27,006 nt of DNA from Chthonomonas sp035294165 (GTDB lineage Bacteria > Armatimonadota > Chthonomonadetes > Chthonomonadales > Chthonomonadaceae). The stretch is from positions 1 through 27,006 of the forward strand of contig NZ_DATGLN010000156.1 of the NCBI RefSeq assembly GCF_035294165.1, read 5' to 3'. The notes under the pieces are model-generated. The model had not been told where the DNA came from. It saw only the letters and a list, made by a program, of their open reading frames with translations, and ran no database searches. Made by a program: the position numbers and the translations under genes. This document shows positions 15,604-23,707 of this stretch, piece by piece. How positions within the stretch are numbered: position 1 is the stretch's first letter; each line of letters starts with the position of its first letter.

Positions 15604-15930
15604 ATGTCTAAAAAGCCTATCTACGACCAGTCCTGGCGCCTTCTCGGCTACAACGACGAGAATGACGACGGCTCGGGCACCGTCTACGACTCCCTGTTTC
15701 GCGTGCAGGGCTATATGCAGTCCACCCCCGACAACTCGTCCAGCGTCACCGACGCCCTATTCGGTTATCGCGGTCGCATCCAACAGAGCGTTGACGGAAA
15801 GCAGGTCGGCTACGATTCCATGTATCGAGTCGTTGGATATTACGACCCGCAAACCAATAGCACATACGATGCCTGCTATCGGTTCGTAGGCTATGGCAAC
15901 CTGCTTCCCTGGCTCATCTCACGCGGCTAA
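15604..15930 (+). CDS. small protein of five 21-residue-period repeats (YDxxYRVxGY), function unknown
   Basis: A 108-residue hydrophilic protein; ATG 15604 follows AGGAGG (15589-15594) by nine bases. It consists of five copies of a motif close to YDSxYRVVGY, starting at residues 7, 28, 49, 70 and 88: spacings 21, 21, 21 and 18. Copy 3 is divergent (TDALFGYRGR). The links between copies are rich in Asp, Asn, Ser and Gly and look like turns. There is no signal peptide, membrane segment or cysteine pair (one Cys at 91). The pattern suggests stacked beta-hairpins closing into a small ring, like the 4-fold beta-flower-type repeat proteins, but I cannot prove this. It stands between a BatA-like gene and lexA, ends at its own terminator and is a self-contained unit. 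Confidence 0.85.
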   Translation: MSKKPIYDQSWRLLGYNDENDDGSGTVYDSLFRVQGYMQSTPDNSSSVTDALFGYRGRIQQSVDGKQVGYDSMYRVVGYYDPQTNSTYDACYRFVGYGNLLPWLISRG

Positions 15931-15950
15931 AGGCTCAGCCCACCAGCACC

Positions 15951-15990
15951 AAGCCCCTAACCGAATCGGTTAGGGGCTTCTCTATTTCTT
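15951..15990 (+). terminator. Rho-independent terminator after the repeat protein
   Basis: A 13-bp stem built from AAGCCCCTAACCG and CGGTTAGGGGCTT (15951-15979, loop AAT) is followed by CTCTATTTCTT. It sits 20 bases after the stop codon. A strong, clean terminator. Confidence 0.85.
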
Positions 15991-16044
15991 CATCCGTTCA
16001 CAGCAAATGCAGAAGGTGTCCAAAATCTGATTGACAAAATGTGG

Positions 16045-16084
16045 TATAATGGTTTCTAGTAGATTCGCCTACACGGTAATATTC
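16045..16084 (+). promoter_or_regulatory. lexA promoter (extended -10) and candidate operator
   Basis: TATAAT at 16045-16050 is preceded by TGG, an extended -10 that can replace a -35. A TTGACA at 16031-16036 is only eight bases from it and is unlikely to be the partner -35. Between the start site and the gene lies an imperfect palindrome, CGGTAATATTCTAACCG (16073-16089), with outer CGGT/ACCG arms, which could be a LexA operator since lexA is usually self-repressed. The operator call is a guess. Confidence 0.5.
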
Positions 16085-16105
16085 TAACCGAAAGGAGGTC
16101 CGGCG

Positions 16106-16741
16106 ATGGCAAAAGGCCTCACGGAAAAACAACAACAGATTTTGGACTTTATCGTCAAGTACATCGAAGAGAAAGGCTACCCCCCCTCTATTCGTGAGAT
16201 CGGCAACGCCTTTAACATCTCCAGCCTGCGCGGGGTCACCGTTCACCTCGATGCCCTACAGCGAAAAGGCAAGATAACCCGCCTCAGCACCTCACGCTCC
16301 ATTACGGTTGTGGGGCATACCGGCCCTTCTACCCGCCATCGAGAGTTTTCGCTTGTGCCTCTGGTGGGTACCATCGCAGCCGGTCAACCTATCACGGCCA
16401 CCCAAAACGTTGAGGGCTATGTGCCTGTACCACCCAACCTGAGGGCGAGTGGCAATCTCTTCGCCCTCCGCGTACGTGGCGACTCGATGATAGATGCCCA
16501 TATCCTCGATGGCGACATCGTCATCGTGAAGGAGCAGAACACGGCCAATAACGGCGATATCGTGGCCGTTCTGCTCGGAGACGAGGCCACCGTAAAACAG
16601 ATACAGTTCACCCCACAAGGGGCTAAACTCATCGCTGCGAACCCGGCCTATCCTCCCATCCCCATTCAACGCGAGGATAGCCGCATTATGGGTAAGGTTG
16701 TAGGCCTCATCCGTAACTACGAAGGCACTCCACGGTTCTAA
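16106..16741 (+). CDS. lexA: LexA repressor, SOS regulator
   Basis: LexA represses SOS genes and cuts itself when RecA-ssDNA forms. The 211-residue protein has the N-terminal winged helix-turn-helix (TEKQQQILDFI, then PPSIREIGNAFNISS, 26-40) and the S24 peptidase domain. The cleavage site is Ala92-Gly93 in GTIAAGQP, with catalytic Ser127 (GDSM) and Lys164 (ATVKQI). AAAGGAGGT (16090-16098) sits seven bases before ATG 16106. The gene is monocistronic, between terminators at 15951-15990 and 16809-16840. The recognition helix reads SSLRGVTVHL, which differs from the E. coli type, so its operator need not look like the proteobacterial or Gram-positive box. Confidence 0.95.
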   Translation: MAKGLTEKQQQILDFIVKYIEEKGYPPSIREIGNAFNISSLRGVTVHLDALQRKGKITRLSTSRSITVVGHTGPSTRHREFSLVPLVGTIAAGQPITATQNVEGYVPVPPNLRASGNLFALRVRGDSMIDAHILDGDIVIVKEQNTANNGDIVAVLLGDEATVKQIQFTPQGAKLIAANPAYPPIPIQREDSRIMGKVVGLIRNYEGTPRF

Positions 16742-16808
16742 GGCGGTTGCATTTGTAGACGCGCGGTTCGTCTGTCAGAGGCACCGCCTGCTTATGCAAG
16801 TTGGCCAT

Positions 16809-16840
16809 ATAGGGGTAACCTGCTCGGTTACCCCTATTTT
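16809..16840 (+). terminator. lexA terminator (possibly bidirectional)
   Basis: A 12-bp stem, ATAGGGGTAACC (16809-16820) with GGTTACCCCTAT (16826-16837), loop TGCTC, is followed by TTTT on the plus strand. It lies 67 bases after lexA and could also slow transcripts from the minus-strand gene ending at 16926. Confidence 0.8.
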
Positions 16841-16925
16841 GGGTTTCCTCTGATCAACCACAGAAGGGTTTTGGCCTGCACAAAAGGACAGGCCTGGCCC
16901 TAATGCGTTATTTGCCCGATAAATC

Positions 16926-19082
16926 CTACCAACCACAGTTACCCTGGCCCCGTTGGATGTGGAAATCCGGAGCGGAGGACTGATTCAATCCACCTAACTT
17001 AGCGCCTTCGACTGTCACATGACTGAACTCGGCCATTCCGGTCGCATTGTCTCGGATCTCAATCCCGTATGTCCCCGCCCCGTGGATCGTCAGACCATCT
17101 ACCGTCAAGTGGGAGACCCTGAATGGGCCGCGGATTTCAAACCCCTGGTAAGTACTGTCATTGACCACGTTTTCCCGAATCACAATAAGGGCGTTAATAT
17201 CCTGTTTAATGGCACTGATCCAGATTCCTCCGAACGGCTCTTTCCCGTTGTATTCGTACCCCCCGGTGCGGTTCAACGTATTCCGCTCCACGACGACACG
17301 CCCCACAAACGGGTACATTGGAAAGTTAGTGCTGATGTTGATGCCGCCTCCAAATCCCATAGTGTCTGACAACACATTATCCGAGACGGTACTGTTTATC
17401 CCCCCGTATATGCCAATGTTGTTTGCAAGCCACGGGAGCTGCACGGTGTTGAAGCGGAACGTGTTGTCCTCGCTTGGCAGCTTCGTCTTGTATAGAGACG
17501 ACCAAATCGCCAAACCGTCGTCTCCTGTATTACGCAGCTCTGACTGCTCCACCATCGAGTGGCTTGTCCCTCCGGCAAAATTGATTCCGTCGGCCATCGT
17601 ATCTCGAACACGTACACCTACAATGTACAGATGGTCGGTGGGCCAATTAATCCACAAGCCACATTTCTTGTGTTCTATCCAAACATTCTGGATGATAGAA
17701 TCCTGGCCCAAATTATCGTCAAAACCGTTGTCAGGCGCGCTGTCATCTCGGTGATTCGTAGTGCCCATAATGGCAAAGTCATAGCATTGGAAGCTTCCCC
17801 CTTCTCCTTCGAACCCAGCGTTGGGGCCTGTCAATACGGAGTACCAAGGGCCCGCTCCGCGGATCACCACTTTGCCACTGATGGGGATTCGACTGCTAAC
17901 AATATTGTACTTGCCCGGTGGGATCCACACCCCTTTGCCCTCTGATTCGGCCTTAGAAATCGCCTCTATGAACGCCGGTGCCGCGTCCTTACCGCTGTTG
18001 GGAACTGCTCCAAACTGAGTAACGGACACGTAACCCATAGGCCGCGGATAGGGCTTTGGCACCTGTTCCATATCGATCAGGTCAATGAGGTACCAGGGCG
18101 CCTTATCGCCCGGATCGCGCTGAAGCCTGATAAGCGTGCCTGCCGGCAACTTCCGGCCTAGCAACATGTGTACCTCGTCGTAGAAGTGATGAGGATTTCC
18201 ATCCGCCGGGTTTTTAGACCAAGGAAACGCTCCGTACACCCAGGCATACTTGGAGGTCAAGAGAACCTCACGGTCTTTGTGTCCATTGATGTAGAGACTA
18301 ATAGATGCCGACATGCCGGTACCCGACGCGCTGTCCGGAATCGCGTAGCGAACATCTATTGCATTGGCCGGCTTCACCAGCCTGATCTGCACATACTGAC
18401 CGGACTTAGCCAGCAGTACTGCACGCCGCCCAGATGACTCGGCTGCGTACGTGCCGTAATCTCTGTTAGGCCCTATGATGGTGCCATTGGTCTGTCCGTC
18501 CTCGGCCTCATATTCAACATAGGGCAAAGAAGCCCCGCGCGATACGTTGTCCGCCCCCAGTACCGAAATATCATCCAAGTGAATGCCGCCCGAGTCCCCT
18601 TTGTCAACTTCTAACCAAAACGTGTTCAACCCGGCGCGCATCGGGATGGACTGGCGTTTGGTTTCCCAATTTGTCCATTGGCCGGTGGGTGCGAATGACA
18701 CTTGCCCAAGCGGCAATCCGTTTACGTATTCCGTTAGAGTGCCCGCAGCCTGGTTCCCGTTGGCGTATCGGATAGATACCGGATACCGTCCATCGGACGG
18801 CACAGCGACTGCGAATATAACACGACACTGCCCTACGTTGGAAGCATTGAGACCATCTACGTATCCCGTGCCGCGGTAACCCGTGTCCCTGTTATCTATG
18901 TGGGCACCGCCCATCAGCTCTGCCTGTTCCGCCTCCAATACGATCCCTGAGGGCGACAGCGAGGACGCCAGCTCCGCCCGTACCGGATGGGTAAGACCGG
19001 CCAACGATGTACGCACCGGCGATGGCATCGCCAAAGCTGCCAGCGTAATCGCGGCTACCACGATTCGAATGGATTGGATCAT
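16926..19082 (-). CDS. secreted GH87-like alpha-1,3-glucanase/mycodextranase with two CBM-like modules
   Basis: A 718-residue exported enzyme (signal peptide at about 1-29). Two beta-sandwich carbohydrate-binding-type modules follow: CBM6/35-like at 48-176 (begins VLEAEQAELMGGA) and a second at 188-340 (YVEYEAEDGQ). A right-handed beta-helix catalytic domain spans about 346-718. Its motif set fits GH87: D498 in ADGINF and D521/D522 in NTGDDGLA, 23 and 24 residues apart, as I recall for the proposed catalytic aspartates of the Paenibacillus alpha-1,3-glucanase Agl-FH1. It would attack alpha-1,3- or mixed alpha-glucans outside the cell, for example fungal wall glucan. ATG 19082 has only a weak upstream site (TGGTGG). 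The length is shorter than multi-module relatives. A polygalacturonase-like helix is the alternative. It stands alone on the minus strand. Confidence 0.8.
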   Translation of the reverse strand: MIQSIRIVVAAITLAALAMPSPVRTSLAGLTHPVRAELASSLSPSGIVLEAEQAELMGGAHIDNRDTGYRGTGYVDGLNASNVGQCRVIFAVAVPSDGRYPVSIRYANGNQAAGTLTEYVNGLPLGQVSFAPTGQWTNWETKRQSIPMRAGLNTFWLEVDKGDSGGIHLDDISVLGADNVSRGASLPYVEYEAEDGQTNGTIIGPNRDYGTYAAESSGRRAVLLAKSGQYVQIRLVKPANAIDVRYAIPDSASGTGMSASISLYINGHKDREVLLTSKYAWVYGAFPWSKNPADGNPHHFYDEVHMLLGRKLPAGTLIRLQRDPGDKAPWYLIDLIDMEQVPKPYPRPMGYVSVTQFGAVPNSGKDAAPAFIEAISKAESEGKGVWIPPGKYNIVSSRIPISGKVVIRGAGPWYSVLTGPNAGFEGEGGSFQCYDFAIMGTTNHRDDSAPDNGFDDNLGQDSIIQNVWIEHKKCGLWINWPTDHLYIVGVRVRDTMADGINFAGGTSHSMVEQSELRNTGDDGLAIWSSLYKTKLPSEDNTFRFNTVQLPWLANNIGIYGGINSTVSDNVLSDTMGFGGGINISTNFPMYPFVGRVVVERNTLNRTGGYEYNGKEPFGGIWISAIKQDINALIVIRENVVNDSTYQGFEIRGPFRVSHLTVDGLTIHGAGTYGIEIRDNATGMAEFSHVTVEGAKLGGLNQSSAPDFHIQRGQGNCGW

Positions 19083-19190
19083 TTGACCACCAATAGTTTG
19101 ATAACCCTCTACTGCTGAGCCGTTTGGGGTGAGAGAGCTTGTTTCCAGCAGCTTACCACACTCTGCCGATGGGCTCCAGAAGCTTACTTA
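19083..19190. other. upstream region of the GH87-like gene
   Basis: Spacer of about 108 bases before the repeat cluster. I see no clear promoter; candidate -10 elements are weak. Confidence 0.4.
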
Positions 19191-19274
19191 CTAGCCCCTT
19201 TGCTCCCAGATCGGGGGATGGGAGGATAGGAGGCGAACAAGATGGGCTTGCTTGGTTAACCTGCTCTTGAGCCG
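19191..19274 (+). repeat. dispersed hairpin repeat, copy R2
   Basis: A 84-base copy of the family at 3076-3161, oriented the same way. It shares CTAGCCCCTTT at the start, a central TCGGGGGATGGGAGGATAGG block, and the TTGCTTGGTTAACCTGCTCTTGAGCCG end. It is followed by a separate small palindrome, CCCCACCCCCTGCAGGGAGTGGGG-like, near 19286-19312. Confidence 0.75.
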
Positions 19275-19369
19275 GAAGGCCGTCAGCCCCACCCCCTGCA
19301 GGGAGTGGGGAGACCGGCAAGTTCATTGTTGTTTTCCTTTGATAATCTTTCCTCTGGAAACTAATCATA

Positions 19370-19455
19370 CTAGCCTTCTTTCTCCCTGATAGGGGGAAAG
19401 GACGGGATAGGGGGTGAACGAAATAGGCTTGTTCTGTTAACTTGCTCTAGAACCG
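19370..19455 (+). repeat. dispersed hairpin repeat, copy R3
   Basis: 86 bases, the same length as R1, beginning CTAGCC and ending CTAGAACCG. The CTTTCTCCC and GGGGGAAAG arms (loop TGATA) keep the hairpin of R1. Confidence 0.8.
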
Positions 19456-19466
19456 ATTTCATGATG

Positions 19467-19555
19467 GGGGTAACCCCAAGACCGATGGTGCTGCGCACTG
19501 CACCTTGCCCTCAAGGCCTATACCGGGGTCTCCAGAAAATCGAAAGATTTTCTGG
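19467..19555 (+). other. row of four hairpins between R3 and R4
   Basis: Four palindromic pieces follow each other: GGGGTAACCCC (19467-19477); GGTGC...GCACC (19487-19504); CCTTG...CAAGG (19503-19516); and a perfect 10-bp stem with a GAAA tetraloop (arms CCAGAAAATC and GATTTTCTGG, 19532-19555). The GNRA loop is typical of folded RNA. It is also compatible with chance palindromes in repeat debris. I see no ORF in it. Confidence 0.4.
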
Positions 19556-19564
19556 GGAAAGGCG

Positions 19565-19645
19565 CCCTTCCCCTCATCCACAAGGACGAAAGGAAGGGAT
19601 AGGGTGAACAAAGTCGGCCTGCTCCACAAACTCACTCAAGAACCG
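19565..19645 (+). repeat. dispersed hairpin repeat, copy R4 (divergent)
   Basis: An 81-base degenerate copy: the left part reads CCCTTCCCC with GGACGAAAGGAAGGGATAGGG, and the right part keeps CGGCCTGCTCCACAAACTCACTCAAGAACCG. The hairpin is weaker than in R1 and R3. It sits just before the end of the Bax-inhibitor-1 gene. Confidence 0.65.
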
Positions 19646-19657
19646 AAAACTTGCTCG

Positions 19658-20341
19658 CTAATCGCGACGCTGTAGCTCCATAAGCAACTGCAAAATCAGC
19701 CAAAAGAGGTTGATGAGGTCCAAATAGAGGCTGATAGCCCCCACAATCTCCTCACCCGGGTAAAGTCGGCGCATGATCAGCGAGGTGTCGTACAAAACGT
19801 AGCCCGAAAAGATCAACACCCCGATGATGCAGTAGAGGGTGTAGAGCGCCGCCACATGCACAAACATCATCACCAAACCGCCAATGACGAGGGCGATCAG
19901 CCCCACAAACAACATCCCGCCCAAAAACGAGAAATCTTTCCCAGACTGCAATGCATAGAGGGACAATCCTGCAAAAACCGCCCCCGTCAGCACCGCCGCC
20001 TCTAACGGAACCCCGGGCGCCACGCGCGAAACAAGCGTCATCAAGGGGCCGATGATCATTCCCTCTGTCGCCGAGAAGAGGTAAAACAGAGCGATGTTCA
20101 AACCGGTGGTACGGCGCGCAAACGCCATAATGATGCCCAGCACGAGCTGTACAATGAGCAGCGGCAGCAGCATGGGCATAAGCGTGGCGGCAATGGCCTG
20201 TTGCGCACAAAAAGCGCTTACCAGAATGGTCACAAGCACCGAAACAAAGAACAGCCCGTAGACCCGACGCACAAAGGTCGCTCTTACTTCCGCAGGCGCC
20301 TCGGCCACCGTTCCATAGGTGGGCACAAACCCATAGTTCAT
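19658..20341 (-). CDS. Bax inhibitor-1 family (TMBIM/YccA-like) membrane protein
   Basis: A 227-residue integral membrane protein of the BI-1/TMBIM family, which in other bacteria includes pH-gated Ca2+ leak channels (YetJ) and the FtsH modulator YccA. It has seven hydrophobic segments, at about 25-47, 50-72, 77-95, 105-125, 130-150, 155-175 and 195-220. The start is ATG 20341: AGGAGG lies six bases upstream, whereas a start seven codons earlier would cover that site. The conserved C-terminal half (GLSLYALQSGKDFSFLGG, SGYVLYDTSLIMRRLYP and the final DLINLFWLILQLL) matches the family. A TATAAA at 20364-20369 could be its -10. It stands alone. Ion or partner specificity is not visible. Confidence 0.9.
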   Translation of the reverse strand: MNYGFVPTYGTVAEAPAEVRATFVRRVYGLFFVSVLVTILVSAFCAQQAIAATLMPMLLPLLIVQLVLGIIMAFARRTTGLNIALFYLFSATEGMIIGPLMTLVSRVAPGVPLEAAVLTGAVFAGLSLYALQSGKDFSFLGGMLFVGLIALVIGGLVMMFVHVAALYTLYCIIGVLIFSGYVLYDTSLIMRRLYPGEEIVGAISLYLDLINLFWLILQLLMELQRRD

Positions 20342-20516
20342 TACGATCCTCCTAAAAGCCACTTTTATATGCTAAGCGTATCTAGAACTCTGATTAAGTA
20401 TACCGCCCCCTCGTAAATACGGTTCCCACTCTCAAAACCACATTGAGCAGGATTTCATTGCCCATAAGCAGAAGAGATAAGGTGTTAGGTAGGCAAAAAC
20501 CTTTCAGGAGAAGCCG

Positions 20517-22637
20517 ATGAGAGCTTACACCATGATGTTCGGGCTAGGTCTTCTGCTTGCCGGTGCCGCAATGACCTTAGCAGCCCGGCCCCACGCCGAT
20601 TTCTATGTGGCCACAAACGGCAACGACAACTGGTCAGGGCGCTTGCCGGCCCCCAACTCGCACCGTTCCGACGGCCCCTTCCTTACTCTTCAACGCGCTC
20701 AAATGGCCGTGCGCACCTTCCGGCAACAACACCCCAACCTACATCGCCCTATCATCGTGCTTGTAAGAGGCGGTTTCTATACTCTCACAAAGCCGCTTGT
20801 GTTTACCCTAGAAGATAGCGGAACCGCCGACTCCCCAACCGTTTTCGAGGCCTATGCCGGGGAAACGCCTATTATTAGCGGAGGTTCCCTGCTTAAAAAT
20901 TGGCACATGGAAGGGCCCGATCGTTGGACAACAACGTTGCCCGATGTCAAAAACGGCCAGTGGAACTTCTGCCAACTCTGGGTCAACGGCGAACGGCGCT
21001 ATCGGCCCCGCCTGCCGATGAACGGCTACTATATCATTACTCAAGATGGAACCTCCTCCCCGACTGCTCAAGGGAAGGGGTTCGACCAATTCGGTTACGC
21101 GCCGGGCAGCTTCGACCCGCACTGGGCGAACCTCAACGATGTGGAGGTTATTGTGTTTCATACTTGGGCCGCCGGACGTTATCATGTTGCATCGCTCGAT
21201 ACGAACCATTCTATCGTCACTTTAGAAGGACACACTCCAGGAACCGAGTGGTGGGCGAGTTTCCCAAAGGGAAATCGCTATCTTATCGAGAATGTGAAAG
21301 AGGCGCTCTCCCAGCCCGGCCAATGGTATCTTGACCGCCCCACCGGTGTCTTGACCTATCTACCCAAAGCGCAAGAGCAATTACAGAGCGCCCAGATCGT
21401 CGCTCCTCGTCTCGACCAACTCCTCACCCTTCAAGGCAACCCCAACACCGACACGCCGGTCTCCTACCTGGTCTTTCGCGGGTTAACCTTTGCCTACTCC
21501 AACTGGAACCTGCCCCCAGAAGGCCATGATGCCCCCCAGGCCGAAGTAGACCTTCCGGCAGCCATCGAGGCGACCATGGCGCATAACTGCCTGTTCGACC
21601 GATGCCGCATTATGCATACCGGTGCTTGGGCTATCTCCCTTGGCGAAGGTTGCCAAAACAACCGCATCCAAAACTGTGCTTTAACCGACCTGGGTGCCGG
21701 TGGCGTCAAGCTCGGAGAGACGATGATTCGTGACCAGTCCCAGCTCATCGCTTCAAACAACACCGTGCAAAACTGCCTTATTGCCGATGGAGGACGCCTC
21801 CATCCGGCGGCAACCGGTATTTGGATCGGCCAATCCCCCTATAATCGCCTCATCAACAACACCATCGGCAACCTCTACTACACCGGCATCTCTGTGGGCT
21901 GGACGTGGGGCTATGGGAAGAGCCTTGCCCACGACAATCTCATCGAGAACAACCTCATCGAGAACATCGGCCAAGGCCTGCTCTCCGATATGGGCGGCAT
22001 CTATCTGCTAGGCATCTCGCCGGGAACGGTTCTTAAACACAACCTCCTGCACCACATCCGTTCCTTCACTTACGGCGGATGGGGCATCTACTTCGATGAG
22101 GGCACCAGCGATGTGCTCGCAGAGGATAACATCGTGTACGACACGAAGTCGGGCGGCCTGCACCAGCATTATGGAGCCAACAACCGAGTAATTAACAATA
22201 TCTTTGCCCTCAATCTCGAAGCCCAGCTTGTACGCACCCGCGCGGAAGACCACCTCTCGTTCACCCTGGAGCATAACATCGTCTACTATCGTCAAGGCAC
22301 ACTACTCGGTTCAAACTGGTCTGGCAACAACTACCATCTTGACTATAATCTCTACTGGAATGCCGCGGGGCAACCGGTTACTTTCGATGGCATGAGCTTT
22401 TCCCAGTGGCAACAAAAAGGACAGGATATCCACTCGCTCATCGCCGACCCTGAGTTTGTTGATCCAGAAGAAGGCGATTTCCGACTAAAGCCAAGCTCGC
22501 CCGCTTTTAAGCTTGGATTTAAGCCGATCTCGTTAAAAGGCTTCGGATGCAACCTTGATCCGCACGAAGTGGAGGCCGCCTTTCATACCCCAGCGGCTTT
22601 TCCTCTTCCCCAACTCGATGTGGGGCAACGACCATGA
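20517..22637 (+). CDS. secreted right-handed beta-helix enzyme, GH141-like
   Basis: A 706-residue exported protein (signal peptide about 1-23, ending TLAARP). The N-terminal start (FYVATNGNDNWSG...DGPFLTLQRAQMAVR) is the typical opening of GH141-type and related parallel beta-helix enzymes; GH141 includes alpha-L-fucosidase and xylanase activities. A helix of short beta-strand rungs with Asn ladders (NNRIQNCAL, NNTVQNCLI, NNTIGN, NNLIENNLIEN) spans about 330-600. A C-terminal domain of about 70 residues includes ADPEFVDPEEGDFRL. CAGGAG (20505-20510) is six bases before ATG 20517. The stop overlaps the next start (ATGA), so it is translated with the two dehydrogenases. Substrate is not settled; the dehydrogenases suggest its product sugar is oxidised in the cell. 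Confidence 0.8.
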   Translation: MRAYTMMFGLGLLLAGAAMTLAARPHADFYVATNGNDNWSGRLPAPNSHRSDGPFLTLQRAQMAVRTFRQQHPNLHRPIIVLVRGGFYTLTKPLVFTLEDSGTADSPTVFEAYAGETPIISGGSLLKNWHMEGPDRWTTTLPDVKNGQWNFCQLWVNGERRYRPRLPMNGYYIITQDGTSSPTAQGKGFDQFGYAPGSFDPHWANLNDVEVIVFHTWAAGRYHVASLDTNHSIVTLEGHTPGTEWWASFPKGNRYLIENVKEALSQPGQWYLDRPTGVLTYLPKAQEQLQSAQIVAPRLDQLLTLQGNPNTDTPVSYLVFRGLTFAYSNWNLPPEGHDAPQAEVDLPAAIEATMAHNCLFDRCRIMHTGAWAISLGEGCQNNRIQNCALTDLGAGGVKLGETMIRDQSQLIASNNTVQNCLIADGGRLHPAATGIWIGQSPYNRLINNTIGNLYYTGISVGWTWGYGKSLAHDNLIENNLIENIGQGLLSDMGGIYLLGISPGTVLKHNLLHHIRSFTYGGWGIYFDEGTSDVLAEDNIVYDTKSGGLHQHYGANNRVINNIFALNLEAQLVRTRAEDHLSFTLEHNIVYYRQGTLLGSNWSGNNYHLDYNLYWNAAGQPVTFDGMSFSQWQQKGQDIHSLIADPEFVDPEEGDFRLKPSSPAFKLGFKPISLKGFGCNLDPHEVEAAFHTPAAFPLPQLDVGQRP

Positions 22638-23707
22638 ACGATCTGCCCTATGCGATGCTCGCCGCCGTCTATCGCGGGAAAGATAAAGTGGTGCTCGAAC
22701 GTCTCCCGATTCCAACCGTCGGCCCAAAAGAGGTTCTTATTAAGATAGAGGCTTGCGGCATCTGCGGCACCGACCTCAAAAAAATTCACTTCGGCCTCGT
22801 GGAACCGCCTCGCATCTTCGGGCACGAGATGGCCGGACGTATCGTCAAAATCGGTGAGGAGGTGGAGGGTTGGGAGGTCGGCGAGCGCGTGGCGGTGGTA
22901 CATCATGTGCCCTGTCTTTGCTCCGATTGTCCCTACTGTCGCCGTCGTGCTTTTGCTCAATGCCCGGTCTATAAGCAAACCGGCACCACCGCCGGGTACG
23001 AGCCGGCAGGAGGTGGCTTTGCCCAGTTTGTGCGCGTGATGGAGCGGTGCGTAAAACATGGCATGATACGGCTGCCCTCTAGCGTCACGGCGGAAGAGGC
23101 TGCCTTCATCGAGCCGCTTAATACCTGCCTAAAGGGTGTTCGCCAAGCCCACATCCAGTCGGAGGATGTTGTGCTGATTCTCGGTCAAGGCCCCATCGGT
23201 CTCCTCTATACTCAGCTCTGCCGTAGAGTGGGAGCGAGGGTGCTCGTGGTCGATCCGCTCGCCTCACGGCGCGCCCTGGCGCTACGGCTTGGCGCCGACG
23301 TCGCCTTCGCAACCACAGAGGAGGCCAAAAGCTATCTCACCCAAAACGCTCCAACCGCAGGGGCCGACGTGGCGATACTGGCCGTCGCCAACAGCAACCT
23401 CATTCAGACAGCGCTCGATCTCGTGCGTCCGGCAGGCAAAGCACTGCTTTTCGCCCAGACCTACCTGCAAGACTTTACCCAAATAGATGCAGGAGCCATC
23501 GGCATGCTCGAAAAACAGCTTCTAGGTTCCTATAGTGGCGACATCACCCTGCTCCAGGAGACCGCAGACCTTATCTTTCGGCATGACATAGAGGTGCAAC
23601 CGCTTATCTCGCACCGCCTGCCGCTCTCAGCCGTTCAAGAGGCTCTCGCCCTCGCTTCCCACCCTAGCGAGAACACCCTCAAGGTGATTTTGCAACCATG
23701 GGCATAA
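22634..23707 (+). CDS. zinc-dependent medium-chain dehydrogenase (sorbitol/threonine dehydrogenase type) 1
   Basis: A 357-residue MDR-family enzyme that oxidises a secondary alcohol or polyol with NAD(P). Catalytic zinc ligands are C44 in GICGTD, H64 and E65 in FGHE, and structural zinc cysteines follow the CX2CX2CX7C spacing (C96, C99, C102, C110). The Rossmann loop is GQGPIG (184-189). It starts inside the stop of the GH141-like gene (ATGA) and its own stop overlaps the start of the next gene (TAATG), so the three form one translational unit. The Asp in the following VVDPL strand suggests NAD over NADP. Substrate is unknown, likely a sugar alcohol or sugar set free by the secreted enzyme. 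Confidence 0.9.
   Translation: MNDLPYAMLAAVYRGKDKVVLERLPIPTVGPKEVLIKIEACGICGTDLKKIHFGLVEPPRIFGHEMAGRIVKIGEEVEGWEVGERVAVVHHVPCLCSDCPYCRRRAFAQCPVYKQTGTTAGYEPAGGGFAQFVRVMERCVKHGMIRLPSSVTAEEAAFIEPLNTCLKGVRQAHIQSEDVVLILGQGPIGLLYTQLCRRVGARVLVVDPLASRRALALRLGADVAFATTEEAKSYLTQNAPTAGADVAILAVANSNLIQTALDLVRPAGKALLFAQTYLQDFTQIDAGAIGMLEKQLLGSYSGDITLLQETADLIFRHDIEVQPLISHRLPLSAVQEALALASHPSENTLKVILQPWA

Noticed and set aside
16031..16036. TTGACA near the lexA -10
   Set aside because: Only eight bases from TATAAT, too close to be its -35; the extended -10 explains the promoter better.
17161..17754. 197-codon plus-strand frame inside the GH87-like gene
   Set aside because: Antisense to a long gene with clear domains; composition is Ser/Pro/Arg-rich, typical of a shadow.
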